Under the pieces are notes generated by a model. It saw only the letters and a list, made by a program, of their open reading frames with translations, made no database searches and was not told where the DNA came from. Position numbers and translations under genes: made by a program. 64,000 nt of DNA, taken from NCBI GenBank assembly GCA_963576725.1, contig OY755238.1, positions 28,353,201 through 28,417,200 on the forward strand, given 5' to 3'. The DNA is from Azorinus chamasolen. Its lineage: Eukaryota; Mollusca; Bivalvia; Cardiida; Solecurtidae. Shown piece after piece: positions 12,411 through 24,259 of this stretch. Position 1 is the stretch's first letter. Every line of letters starts with the position of its first letter.

Positions 12411-13060
12411 AAAAAACTGATTGCTATGGCAATGGAGCTCAAAAACTACAAATCTGACCAGTTTGCAGTATAATTTGGTGCAAATAAGATTGTTAAAGCC
12501 AAAAGATAGCCACAAAGGGGAGGAATTTTTGCTGTATTTGTTTATAGTGATACATACTAAAAGTCCATATTTCAATAGAACTTGGTAGAGATTGTTCAAA
12601 TCATTGTGTGTTTTTTCAAAACAAAAACAACACGGCAACCTGGAGCAGTGCTAAATTCCTCATTCATGTTTAGCTATTTAGGTAAAATTAAGTCTTAACT
12701 GAAATCACTGTCCAGATGTCATTATAATTTTGCAGCAATGTTCCAGAAGTGTCATTTTGTGAAGATTAATATGGCAGTTTTCATTCTTCTATAAATATGA
12801 TTTTGTGTTTCTTTAGGTGACCCTCAGGCAAGGCTAGTAAACTGGTAACACTTGACATGTTTGTCTGGAGATTGGTCCTGCATGGAAAAAAGGAAAAAAC
12901 TACAGTAACCACTGGTCTGAATTCTGGAATGAAATATCTTAAGTAAATATCTGTCAGAATCGTTTTATGTTGGCTCTTTGGAGTGCTGGAGTTTTTCATT
13001 CTAAGGAAACACTGTTTCTTTTACATGGTTGCATATACATGTATTACATTTGCGTAATTC
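12410..13060. other. No gene recognised
   Basis: The short open frames here carry no family motif. There is no repeat structure that I can match to the rest of the window. Confidence 0.35.
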
Positions 13061-13325
13061 CATAAGCAAACTGTAGACCCTTATCAGACGGCTCCTACCG
13101 AATTGTAGGTGCCATCTTATCTGGCTGTACTCTGTTGCAAATGCTTGAAAAGTCATCTCTGTCAGGGAAAGTGTTCGGTTTCTAAATGACATTAACTAAT
13201 TCCTCCTAGGCTATTTTTAGACCCATCCTTTTTAAGCAATAACTGTAGAAAAGGAGAATTTCGGAATTGTTTAGTTTGGAAACTCATGGAGCAAGAGCTC
13301 TATTTATCACAATGGAATCAAAAAA
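13060..13325. repeat. Two adjacent palindrome remnants
   Basis: 13070-13150 is a copy of the GTAGACCCAGATCAGA palindrome. 13197-13325 matches the TTAA-type MITE at 22608-22817 (CTAGGCTATTTTTAGA and GAGAATTTCGGAATTG), shortened around AGCTCTATTTATCACAATGG. Confidence 0.5.
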
Positions 13326-13551
13326 TGAGTCGCCTCCCTTCAGAATTTATACAGAGGCGCAAAAAGGCACCAGAAGGATAGAATGGGATATAAGATTGTT
13401 CTCTTTATAAAACTTCGGTAAAATTCTTATCTCATTGTCTCATCTCAAGAAGACAATTTACAGTACTTAATGCTTCTCTATGCCGTTTGGTCATGTTACC
13501 CAAATTAATTACATTTTAAATGTTACTTTGAAAGGTTCAGAATGGCTAGGA

Positions 13552-13582
13552 TTAGGGTTAGGGTTAGGCTAACCCTAACCCT
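13552..13582. repeat. Short head-to-head telomere-like repeat
   Basis: TTAGGGTTAGGGTTAGG is followed at once by CTAACCCTAACCC, making a small palindrome of the animal telomere unit. It is too short to be a telomere and is best read as an interstitial remnant. Confidence 0.7.
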
Positions 13583-13589
13583 ATACCCA

Positions 13590-14400
13590 AAATAGAAAGA
13601 ATCTATCACCAGTCCCTAGGTCTGTCCTCATGTTACAGTTGCATTTTGACAAAATATACCCTGAGAGCTCTCTCCAAATTTTGTCAAAAGGTTCATGAAT
13701 GACATCATTCAGATTGGTCAAAACTCTGCCAGATTGCCCTGATCCATAAGGAGATATGGTACAGACATGAACATTGACAACACATGAACATGTATTTGTA
13801 TTGTACAGTTGGCATTTATATGAAATGAACTAGTTCGGCTATATTTTTAAGGGATTATTTAAAGGTACAAAAGGTTCTTGAATAGCCGAATTAAAAGTGC
13901 AAAATGTTCATAAATGACCTATTTAAAAGTACAAAAGGTTACAGAATTACCTAAAGTTTCATGAATGGCATGTCCTATTTAAAAGAACAAAGGGTTCACG
14001 AATAATCTAATTAAAAGTACAAACCATTCATGAATGACCAGTCACCTATCTCAGAAAGGTCAACAATTGTTATTTTTCAGGTAATTAAATGTATGGTCAT
14101 ATGATCGTATGGTCATTTTGAAAAGCGATTCTATTGTCATGACCCTCTCGTTATTGGCGTAGGCACTGGTTAACCTTTTTGTTAAAGTCCATGTCTCAGA
14201 AACCATCAAATATATTTGGTTAAAATTTAGTATGCATGTTCACTATCAGATTGGGAACCAATTTCATAAGGGCAGGTAATCCTAAAATTAATATTGCCTT
14301 AGTTATGCCCCATTTTCGACTTAGATTTCCATTACACTATCCAGCACTAAGAAAAGTGGAGTGCGCTGTCGGCAGATAGCACTTGTTAGAAGAAGATTAA
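13590..14400. other. No gene; weak local repetition
   Basis: A loose local repeat, 'AAAAGGTTCATGAATGACC' and variants with 'ATTTAAAAGTAC', recurs about six times at 13680-14040. Nothing else is recognised. Confidence 0.4.
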
Positions 14401-14555
14401 TGATTATAACATTTGGGTACATTGTTTGGCATGTTTGTAGGTGTTAAATGCTCTGTTTACGTATATAATAAAATAAACTGCAGGAAAGACAAATTGAGAC
14501 CAAACTTTGTGTACATGTTACTGTCATGTAGCTTGCATAGAGACACTTTTTTATG

Positions 14556-15805
14556 CCCCCCCCCCCCCCCCCCCCCCCGATCAAATCTGGGGGGCATATT
14601 GTTTTTGCCGTCTGTTTGTTTGTTTGTCTGTTTGTTTGTCAGCAACTTTAACATTGGTCATAACTTGATATTTAGCATGCTTGTGTATCTCATGAAGCTG
14701 CACATTTTGAGGGGTGACATGTCAACGGTCATCCTTCAGGGTCAACGGTCAAATTATCTTTTTTTTTTGGCTGTAACTTTAACGCAACTTTAACATTGGT
14801 CATAACATTTGAAGCAGTACAGATAGAGACTTGATATTTGGCATGCATATGTATCTCATATAGCCGCACATTTTGAGGGGTGACATGTCAAGGTCAATGT
14901 CATCCTTCAAGGTCAGAGGTCAAATATATGGGTCAAATCGCCATAACTTTTGGACCAGTAAAGATAGAGACTTGATATTTGGCATGCTTGTGTATCCCAT
15001 AAAGCTGTATGTTTTGAGGGGTAACATGTCAAGGTCAAGGTCATCCTTCAGGGTCAAATATCTTTGTCTGTAACTGTAATATTGGTCTTATCTTTTGAGC
15101 CAGTACAGATAGAAACTTTATATTTGGCATGCAAATGTATCTCGTAAAGCCGCATATTTCGAGGTGTGACATGTAAAGGTCAAGGTCACCCTCAAAGGTC
15201 AGAGGTAAAACGTATGGGTCAAATCACCCACTTTAACATTGGCCATAACTTTTGAACCAGTACATATAAAGACTTGATATTTGGCATACTTGTGTATCTC
15301 ATGAAGCTGCACAGTTTGTGGGGTGACATGTCAAGGTCATCCTTCAGGGTCAAAGGTCACCAACTTTAACATTGACCATAACTTTTGAACCAATAGAGAT
15401 AGAGTCTTGATATTTGGTGTGCATGTGTATCTCATGAAGCTGCACATTTTGTGGGGTGACATGTCAAGGTCAAGGTCATCTTTCAGGGTCAAAGGTCATT
15501 AACATTGGCCATAACGTTCGAACCAGTAGATATACAGCCTTGGTACTGGTATGCATGTGTATCTCATGAAGCCGCACAGTTTGAGGGGTGACATGTCAAG
15601 GTCAAGGTCATGCTTCATGTTCAAAGGTCACCAACTTTTAACATTAGCCTTAACTTTTGAACCCTTAGAGATACAGACTTGATATGTGGTATGCATGTGT
15701 ACCCCATGAAGCTGCACAGTTTGAGGAGTGACATGTCAAGATCAAGGTCATCCTTCATGGTCAAATATATTGAGGGAGCATAGTGTTTCACAAACACATC
15801 TTGTT
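14556..15805 (+). repeat. Dispersed element with ~8 tandem ~130-bp units
   Basis: It starts at a poly-C run in 'TTATGCCCCC', followed by AATCTGGGGGGCATATTG and (GTTT/GTCT)n. The body repeats GACTTGATATTTGGCATGC, TGTATCTCATGAAGC, GTGACATGTCAAGGTCA and GGTCATCCTTCAGGGTCA about eight times. It ends near GAGGGAGCATAGTGTTTCAC. It is non-coding and of unknown transposon class. Confidence 0.75.
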
Positions 15806-15849
15806 ATTTTATATTTTTTAGCTCGGTTGTTTTTCAAAGAAAAAGAAAT

Positions 15850-15990
15850 AAGATCCATTGACATAAATCCAGCGTCCACATTGGCTATTTATATTGGTTA
15901 TTACTATCCATGCAAATCTTAGGAAATGTCACACATGTTCACCATCTCAAGGACTACAATCGAAAAGACGAGCATTGGCACCCACATGGG
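15850..15990 (+). repeat. Dispersed repeat 'CCAGCGTCC...GATCTTGTT'
   Basis: It shares CCAGCGTCC, ATATTGGTTATT-like sequence, 'AAATGTCACACATGTTC' and GACGAGCATTGGCACC with 44640-44800. It is probably the end of a longer dispersed element. Confidence 0.5.
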
Positions 15991-16077
15991 ATGATCTTGT
16001 TTTAGGAAGTTACATTTAAATTTAGTACTGCTTAAAATTTATGAATAATAATCGGATATACAGCATATATTTATTAG

Positions 16078-18345
16078 TCCCCCACCGGTTACCGGTTGGG
16101 GGGCTATAGGTTTGCTCGATTCCGTCTGTCTGTCCATCCGTCCGTCCGTTAGTCACTCTTTGTGTCCGGGCCATATCTCCTACAAAGTTATGCCAAATTC
16201 ATTATAACTTCACACATTGAAGAAGTATGATGAGGGCTAGTGTCATGCTCAAGGGCCATAACTCTAGCATCAATATTTTTGGAGTTATTCCCCTTTTACA
16301 TATATTTTTTTATCCGGACAATAACTCTTAATCTACTGGTTCAATTGATTTGAAACTTCACATATGGAACAATCGTGATTAGAGGTAGTGTCATACACAA
16401 GGGCCTTAACTCTAGCATCGGTATTTTTGGAGTTCTTCCCCCTTTTTAGCTCATCAGCGCACAAAGTGCTCAGGGTGAGCTTTGATGTCTGTCGTCTGTC
16501 GACGTTCGTTGTTCGTCGCCAACAATTTGAACCTTTAAAAGTCTTCTCCTCTGAATGTACAGGGTTCTCAGCTTTCATCATTGGCACATAGCATCACCTA
16601 TAGGTCCTCTACAAAAGTTATATAAATTGTGTCCCTGGAGTCACAATTGGCCCCGCCACGGTCCCAGGGGTGGTCAGTTTTCACTAGCTGACTGTTATTT
16701 TCTGAACAAGTAGCAGAATGCTGGGTTCACTTAGGTCAGGCATGGGGAAAACTTCAAAAATCTTCTTGTCAAAAACTACATGTCACAGAGCTTAGATATT
16801 TGGTGTTTAGATTTACTTAGTATACCTTATTAAAATTGGCCCTGCCCTGTTGGTTATATTTTTAAATATACTTTTACACTATAAAGGTTCCCCTGAGCTA
16901 GAAGGACTGCAGATACTCAGTCTGGTTATGCAATCACTGGAGGGTCAAGTTCCTGGTCAAAACTCTATAAAGTCTGCTTCAGAATTAGTGTCTGTTTGTT
17001 CACACAGTTTTTAACCCATTCCCTCATAGGCTATTTTCAGATCCTACCTCTTTGAATAAATTTACTGATAAGGAGCATTAATTAGAGAAAAGGAAAATTT
17101 CTGAATTGTGTAGATTTGAAACCATTGTGATAAATAGAGCATTTACTCCTATGGAGCAAATGCTCTATTTTTTAAGCAGACTGTTGTTCCAGTTTTCTGC
17201 TACAGAGTGCTTGGTTCATTAGTTAGGCATAGGGAAAATTTTAAAAATCTTCATGCCAAAAACTGCATGTCCCAGAGCTTAGATTTTTGATGTATAGATT
17301 TACTTAGTAAAAATATACCTTTATGAATTTTGTTAATCATAGTTCTGAGTGGTTGAAATTGGCCCTGTCCTGTGGGTTATACTTTAAAATAGACTTCTAC
17401 AGTATAAAGGTTTCCATTGAACCACTAGCTAGCCAGCTAGTGTACTTGAGTTCACCTGTTCTATACTCTAGTTGATATCTGCTTCAGAATTATTGTCTGT
17501 TTGTTCACACTGTTTTTAATACATACCAATCTTTCAATTAAACCTCTTGTACAACCCACATAATTATGAAGTTACATATGTATCAGATTAGAATCCAAAC
17601 TGCGCTAATTTCAGTCAAGTCATGCTTAGCACTGATAGGGTTATAACACTGAGTTCCTGTGATCTGTTAGAAATGTCTGCTGTCAATGGCCCTCTAGTTT
17701 TATATAGAAACATACTGTGAAACTTAAATAGTAACCTCCTTCTGAAACTGGAAGTTTCTCTGTTTTCATATTTGGCACATAACATCATCTTGAAGTCCTC
17801 TACAAAACATATGAATTATGCTCATGGGTTCAAATGAAGCCCCGCCCCAGGGGTGACAAGATTTTTATAGAAACATAGTGAAAACTTTGTAAATCTTCTC
17901 CTCTGATTGTCTGGTGAGCGATATCAGGGCCATCATGGCACTCTTGTCATATTTTCTTGTCAGTCCGTCTGTCACGCTTCGTGTCAGGGCAATATCTCCT
18001 ACAAAGTTAGGCCAAATTCATTATAACTTCACACACTGAAGAAGCATGATCAGGAGTAATGGTCAAGGGTAATAACTCTAGCATAAATATTTTTGGCGTT
18101 ATTCCCCTTTTTCGTATTTTTTGTCCGGACAATAACTCTTTATCTACTGGTTCAATTGATTTGAAACTTCACATATGAAACAAGCATGATGAGGGGTAGT
18201 GCCATGCACAATATCTTTTTATTTACTGATTCAATGTATGAAAGTAGGTACTAATACCATTCAGGTGGTCATGTATATACAATGGTCAACCACACCATGG
18301 GTGGGTGGGGTGTTGCGAGTGGAGTTTTTTTCAGTCCGGTGGGGG
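16078..18345 (+). repeat. Dispersed repeat split by a nested repeat
   Basis: The outer element runs 16078-16446 and resumes at 17948. It starts CCCCCACCGGTTACCGG. Both halves carry the CATAACTCTAGCATC and ACATATGGAACAATCGTGAT modules also present at 5195-5695. At the break, the junction CCTTTTT/CATATTTTCTTGT matches the uninterrupted copy at about 5391, so the 1.5-kb middle is an insertion. Confidence 0.65.
16447..17947 (+). repeat. Nested dispersed repeat 'TAGCTCA...CACTCTTGT'
   Basis: It begins TAGCTCATCAGCGCACAAAG and ends CATCATGGCACTCTTGT. It contains several 'CTTCTCCTCTGAATGT' and 'GGCCCTGCCC' modules and, at about 17030-17165, a copy of the GAGCATTTGCTCC palindrome. Its ends resemble those of 11282-11752. 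No protein frame persists. Confidence 0.6.
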
Positions 18346-18719
18346 ACTCGTGTCTTGCATAGCAATACAACACGCCATTGTTTCATTTGCACTTCTTCAT
18401 ATTATATGCCTGTGTACTTGTATAATTATTGAAATGTTACGTTTTGTTATGTTTTCAAGTATAGATTATATTTTGGTATCACTCTATATCGAGGTTCAAG
18501 TTGCTGTCACTGAAAATACAAAGGAAAAGTCAGGTCTACTGATATGTTCTATAAGAATAGGAAGCTTCATTATCAAGATGATGTGCCATAATGTACGCAT
18601 ATTGTGACTGACTAACTTACTGCCCTTTTCCCCAGGGATCATCAATCAGTTTAATTAAAAAAAATTGTAGTCCATATTTCCTTTTATATTTTACTCATTC
18701 TCGTGTACAATTACTACAC

Positions 18720-19520
18720 CACTACTCTACCTTCATACTGCCATGCCCATTGCCTATCACTCATCTATACCACCACTATACCTTCACACTGCAATGTTCA
18801 TGTACAATCACTTGTCTATTCCAACACTCTACCTTCATACTACCATGTTAGTTACCTATCATTTATCTATACCACCTCTCTACCTTCACACTGGCTGCCA
18901 TGTTCATTGCCTTACATTCATCTATACCACCACTCTACCTTCACATTGCCATGTTCATTGTCTGTTACTCATCTATACCACTACTCTTACGTTATACTGC
19001 CATGTTCATTGCCTATCTCTCATCTGTACCATCACTCTACCTTCACACTACCATGTTCTTTGCCTTCCGCTCATCTGTGCGACATCTATACCTTCACACT
19101 GCCATTTTCATTGCCCATCACTCATCTTTACCACAACTCTTATCTTTACACTGCCGTGTTCATCGCCTGTCACTCATCTATACTAATTTACATTCACACT
19201 GCCATGTTCATTGCCTGTCACTCATTATTACCGCCACTCTACATTCACACTGCCATGTTCATTGCCTGTCACTCATTATTACCGCCATTCTACATTCACA
19301 CTGCAATGTTCATTGCCTGTCACTCATCTATACCGCCACTCTACCTTCACACTGCACTGTTCACTACTCTATATACACTTTATCACTACTCTACCTTAAT
19401 ACTGCTGTCTTCATTGCATTACACTCATCTGCAAAATACTCTACCTTCACACTTCCATGCTCACGTACAATAAATAATCTATACCACTACTCTACCTTCA
19501 CACTGCCATGTTCATGTACA
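18720..19520 (+). repeat. 51-bp minisatellite
   Basis: About fifteen units of a phrase with CTACCTTCACACTGCCATG and TTCATTGCCTGTCACTCATC repeat at roughly 51 bp. Because the period is a multiple of 3, all three forward frames stay open for long stretches; these frames are not genes. Confidence 0.9.
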
Positions 19521-19561
19521 ATGACACTGCCATTTTATTGCCTTATTTATATACACTTTCC

Positions 19562-19790
19562 CTGATGTTATTTATGTAAGAAATATTGACATCATGAATA
19601 TTTATTAGCTGACGCTTTTATGGACTATGAACATATACTTATTTTGTCCATTGCAGAAACTATAGAATATTATTTATAAGAAAACTGAGCAGAACTTGGT
19701 CAGAAAGCTATTACAGGAGCTGTTGAAGCTGGGTCTACTCTGTTTGCAAAAATGTGAAGGTACTTCTGTCAGGGAGAGAATGAAAACACA
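19562..19790. mobile_element. MITE related to 35592-35815
   Basis: GTAAGAAATATTGACATCAT, GAATATTTATTAGCTGA and the GTAGACCC palindrome arm (GCTGGGTCTACTCTGTTTGC) occur in the same order at 35592-35815. The right end CAGGGAGAGAAT is a decayed form of GAGGGAAAGGGTTAA. Confidence 0.55.
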
Positions 19791-20309
19791 CACCTCTTGA
19801 CACATTTTGCAATATTTTCCATCTAATTTAGATGTTATTCATGTCAAATATATGTAGATCTTTTATTTTGATATTGAATATATATGTTTACAATATATAG
19901 GGAAGATAAAGGTTTTGTATTTCTCTTATCAATTAAATGCTGCAAGCTAAACATGATAAATATACATGTATGTTTATACCTTTGTTTCTTAATATTTTGT
20001 CATATATGTAGTCAGAAATTTTGAAATTTCACTGTCAGATGTATATATCCAAATACATGAGTCTATTGATATTCTACCTCTGATGTTTTACATGGAGATA
20101 ATTCACTTCATTTCTCTTCACCTCCACGCCCCTATGGAGGCTGGTTTGTGCCAAAAATTCAGGCATGTAACCGTGCAATCGTAGACAATAAAATGTTGAA
20201 ATGAATTTTACGACCGTAAAATGCTGACTGGAACTTTGCAAATCAAACTGTGCATTTGTCATTTCGTATTTGTACTTTTACTTTTTTTGCTATGGAGTAC
20301 AAAATGTAA

Positions 20310-20465
20310 AACATAGCATAGCAACTGTGAAAGTCCGTCAAATATGTACTCAATGACTATGCTGAAGACAGAGCAACTGCAGAGAAGCCGTTAAGGGCAC
20401 GACAGAGGAAAGGTAATACATGGGTCTAGTAAGCTCATCCCATTTCTGGGTTTAAGAGTATACCA
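20310..20465 (-). mobile_element. Naiad 3' tail fragment (second subfamily)
   Basis: It is closely similar to 12260-12410: GTAAAACATAGCATA, GTCCGTCAAATATGTACTCA and GCCGTTAAGGGCACGACAG lie in the same order. It therefore derives from the same diverged Naiad subfamily and is non-coding. Confidence 0.55.
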
Positions 20466-20507
20466 TCATAGAGTGCATATTTTGTTGAAACAAAGACATG
20501 GAGTCAC

Positions 20508-20690
20508 TATTCTATGGGGGGGTCACAATTCTTCCCAAGTTTTCTTCGTGTGCAGGGGTCGTAATATTATGACCGGGGGGTCAACATACTATGACCGGAG
20601 GTCACTATTTTTTAAAAAAATACTGACCGGGGGTCAGTATTCTATGGGGGTCACTTTACTTCGTTACCGGCAGTATGCATTGAAACAAAA
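20508..20690. repeat. Irregular repeats of TATGACCGGGGGTCA
   Basis: GACCGGGGGGTCA, GACCGGAGGTCA and GACCGGGGGTCA, separated by ATACTATG-like spacers, form a chain of short near-palindromes. No protein frame is supported and its origin is unknown. Confidence 0.5.
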
Positions 20691-20714
20691 TTACCGTTAC
20701 ATGTAAGTCTTTGG

Positions 20715-20998
20715 TACGGAAGGTCGTGGGTTCGATCCCCGGCCGCGACAGACCAAACGTCGTTAAAAGTTGGTACTAGTAGCTCCATTTTCTACGCTTG
20801 ACAATAAAGGTGTAGTTCTAGGACTGGTCGGCCCGGTGTCAGGATAATGTGACTGGGTGGGGTGCTCTTGCCATGTACCTGCGGCAGGAGTATTCCAGTG
20901 AGGCAGTGCTATAACTTGTCTCATGCGGGTGCCGTCTGCAAATAACTGAAATACTGTTGGTCGAACGTAAAACCCAACTCACTCACTCACTCACTCTT
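20715..20998 (+). mobile_element. tRNA-derived SINE ending in (ACTC)n
   Basis: The head has a good RNA polymerase III B box (GGTTCGATCCC) and a weak A box (TGGTACGGAAGG). A non-tRNA body follows (GACTGGTCGGCCCGGTGTCA, GTGACTGGGTGGGGTG). The tail is AACCCAACTCACTCACTCAC. The architecture of tRNA head, body and simple-repeat tail is that of a SINE; the body resembles widespread mollusc SINEs as I know them. Confidence 0.75.
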
Positions 20999-21029
20999 TG
21001 AAACAACCACTGGATAAATAGGTGCATGC

Positions 21030-21140
21030 CAATAGGACAGGCGATCGCTTAATGTTCGCTTAATGCAGAACACAAGAAGTGCAAAAAGCTCCCTTTGGGA
21101 GCTTTTTGCACTCCTTGTGTTCTGCATTAAGCGTTCACCA
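21030..21140. repeat. Near-perfect hairpin, GCTTAATGCAGAACAC family
   Basis: GCTTAATGCAGAACACAAG, then GTGCAAAAAGCTCCC, is followed directly by the inverted GGGAGCTTTTTGCACTCC and TTGTGTTCTGCATTAAGC. It matches the central hairpin of the TACAGTA MITE family. Confidence 0.75.
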
Positions 21141-21407
21141 GTTGGTACTAGTGTAAAATTGGCCATATGGTTCCTTTCATATTTTAACTCATTATAACGA
21201 CAACCTCGTTATATCAGAAACATGTCTGGAAACAAACACCTCCGTTGTAATGATGATTCACTGTAGTTCTTTAGCTAACAGATCACTGATCTGGTCAATA
21301 CTACATAAAGTGATTATACAGCTCCTACAAGAATTGACTGGACATCCTCTGTTTGCAAAGGCTTCTCGATCAAGAAAGGATTTAGACAGTTGTTTCCCTT
21401 TATATGC

Positions 21408-21670
21408 ATATACAGTAAAGCCCCTCGTAAGCGAACACCTTATGAATAAACACAGATGTACAGCAGAACCCCTCTTATGCGACCACTTAATGAATAAATA
21501 TGGGTGTATTTATAAGCAGGTGGTTGCTTAATTCAGGACAAAAGTAATGCAGAAAGCTCCTATAGGAGCTTTCTGCATTACTTTTGTCATGCATTAAGCT
21601 ACCACCTGCATCTAGCACCCAGAATCATACCTCTTTTAGGTTTTCGCATTATCGAGGTTTTACTGTATTT
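21408..21670. mobile_element. MITE with ACAGTAAAGCCCCTC ends, composite
   Basis: The left end ACAGTAAAGCCCCTCGTAAG is partly duplicated (CAGCAGAACCCCTCTTATG). The right end is ATCGAGGTTTTACTGTA. The centre is the hairpin AATGCAGAAAGCTCCTATAG and its complement. A further remnant of the same hairpin is at 21835-21950. Confidence 0.7.
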
Positions 21671-22539
21671 TGGTCATTCATTGCCGTATTAGTTACCCGT
21701 CCAGACCGTACTTTGGAACCCATCCGTTTTCATGTGGAGGGGACACGGCACACAAAGTATTTGTCGGAATAAGCCATTGACATTGAGGCCTCTGGGTCTA
21801 CATTGTTCGCATATGTCCTTTAAAAGGGACACTGTCCAATTATTGGTTAAACAGGTGATTGCTTAATGCACGATAAAGTAATGCAGAAAGATCCTGTGGC
21901 AGCTTTCTGCATAATTGTAATCTTATATTAAGCAGCTACCTGCTGTTAAGGCCCAGAGTTATTCCCCTTTCTGGTGGTCCAATTAGAGCGCCGTACTGTA
22001 TATAGTTTATCGATTATGTAAGTTACTATTTCTAAACCCCGTACTTCATCAGTCGAAGTAGTTTTCACAATTGTACATAACGATATGAAAAAGAAATGAA
22101 ATAAAACAAATCTCATTTTACCAAACACTTGCAGGTACCAATGAAGGCCAGCACTAGCAACCTGTGGAAACCCTTTTCACCCGTTAAGTTTTCATAAAGG
22201 CTGAGCCAAGAAGACTTAGTCATTGATGCTTAACCCTTACAATCGGGGACACACGTGTATTCTCATTTGCAAACAGCGTAGACCCAGATCAGAGGGCTCC
22301 TATAATGTTTGTCATTCAAAATTCCCCTAGCAGGTTAAGCCTGTCATACTGAGTGGGCTCTGTAGTTAAAATCTGATGGGCTTTCCACTCAGAAAATTCA
22401 GGATTTAATGGGATAAATAATCAAAATTAGTAGTTACATGTAGTAGCTTGAGACTCTTATGAGAACGAACAACTCGGGAACAATGAGGAACCCCTACCGG
22501 GGATGTTGACAGTTAACACCATCCGAACAAAAATATAGT

Positions 22540-22890
22540 AGAACCTGTCTCACCCGGCCATTAAAAAGAGGTCTAATAATGGGTATGTAATACAGGCGGT
22601 AGCTTAACCCTTTCCCTCATATTGACGACTCTGTAAAGTCATTTCGTGAAACCATTGTGATGAATAGAGCATTTCCTCCTATAGGAGCAAATGCTCTAAT
22701 TATTGCAATGGTTTCAAAGTACAAAAATCTAAAATTTCCCTTTTCTCTAGTTAATGCTCCTGTTCGGTAGATTTATTCCAGGAGATTGTATCTAGAAATA
22801 GCCTATGAGGTAAAGGGTTAATGCAGGTCAAAAGTTATGCCGAAAGCTCCTACATGAGCTTTCTGCATTGCTTTTGCCCTGAATTAAACC
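22540..22890. mobile_element. TACAGTA-family MITE split by a TTAA MITE
   Basis: The left piece has TAGTAGAACCTGTCTC and AGGCGGTAGCTTAA. The right piece has TTAATGCAGGTCAAAAG and the inverted arm GAGCTTTCTGCATTGC. The two join exactly at TTAA around the insertion at 22608-22817. Confidence 0.75.
22608..22817. mobile_element. MITE with CCCTTTCCCTCAT ends and TTAA target duplication
   Basis: It starts CCCTTTCCCTCAT and ends ATGAGGTAAAGGG, with a central palindrome GAGCATTTCCTCCTATAGG / GAGCAAATGCTC. TTAA flanks both ends (22604-22607 and 22818-22821), and the host MITE shows one TTAA at this point. TTAA duplication is typical of piggyBac- and Kolobok-type transposons. Many 'TTAACCCTTT' ends elsewhere in the window probably belong to the same group. 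Confidence 0.85.
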
Positions 22891-23339
22891 AAACATCGTC
22901 TTTTAAAACTCATATGTTCAATAAATAAATGACCGCTAAAGCCAAGTTCTACTTGATATACAAAACATGTATGTGCATCTGGATGACAAGTCGATGAGGC
23001 AATTAATGCTATATTTATTCCGTGTAAGGTTTTAAGTATTTTCTTTATTCTGATAGTCTCTGCAATAAAATTATATTTTCTATGAAATAAAATCGTAAAA
23101 CACGGTGTTGGTTATTTTCATTCATACTTAGAAGATATCTCTCGCCTTCGGATGGGACTTTAAACTGAGGTCCGATGTATCAGTGCTTTGTATTGGGCAT
23201 CTAAAATTACCGGGTAAACTCTATCGATAGTGGAGGACACTGCGCCCGGGTGTCTCTGTATCCTCTCCCATCTCTTTGTGGCGTTTCATTAGCCCTTTGT
23301 GAGCAGAAATGGACGTTAATTGATTAATACAAACAAACT

Positions 23340-24255
23340 TGTGAAGTTTATAATGGATCGAACTAGTAACTAGTGAAGTATATATTGGATCGAGGAACTA
23401 GGTTGAGGTTGCTAACTTTATGTTGTTTTAGAAATAGATTCGGTTAATGCTGTCACAAATGATTATGCACACATGTCGATTAATGCGTTGATCTAGGCTA
23501 GATATATAAATACCGTTCTGTAAGTAATTACAGACTCTGCACAAACAAGAACAAAATTCGATATGCTTTAAAGTGCATTCAATTTGTTATCTTTCATATC
23601 AAAATAAATATCGCCGCTTCAAAATAGGAATTAATTTTATCGCGCAATCATTTATTCATAGTACTCCGAACGTGCTACAGACGTTTTCCGGCGGTCATCC
23701 AAAGACATCTTTGCAGTGCTTGTTTTGGTTGTTTTGCATTTCATGTACATTTTGATAGTGATTTCCTATAACAGTTACTTGAACATGTTCAATAAGTGTT
23801 TCTTCTACTCCACATTCACTTATTCTTTTCAAAACATTATAATCGCCGAAAAAAGTATGCAGACAGACCAAGGCTCCAACTTATTGCAGTATATTTAACC
23901 AGCATCTCCTCTGAATTCACTTACAAAAAGACACAACCATAAAGTATATTGAATGAAATAGTAGATCAACCTTTTGTTTCAGTCATTTCCATTGCATGCT
24001 TGTCTGCTAGTATAATAAGAAGTAGCCCTTCCTAGATCTAGTTCCCTGTATTATAAAAACTCCAAACATTGAATTTAATTTTATGGCAGATATTTAATAC
24101 ATGCACCATTTTTGTTTTGTACATTATGTCAATATTTGAATGCCGCTGAATATCTTTTTAAAAAGATATTTCTTGTTTATTCTACAACATAGTATTATCA
24201 AGCCTTTTCCGCGTTTTGCCGTTGATCACTCGATCCCTACACTGTTTATGTAACA
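23340..24255. other. No gene recognised
   Basis: AT-rich sequence with short open frames only. Between 23215 and 23335 lies a copy of the TCTCTGTATCCTCTCCC repeat; beyond it nothing is recognised. Confidence 0.35.
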
Positions 24256-24259
24256 GCTT

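Noticed and set aside
18703..19565. Overlapping 256- and 221-codon open frames on the + strand
   Set aside because: All forward frames of the 51-bp minisatellite are open and the residues simply repeat. No exon signals.
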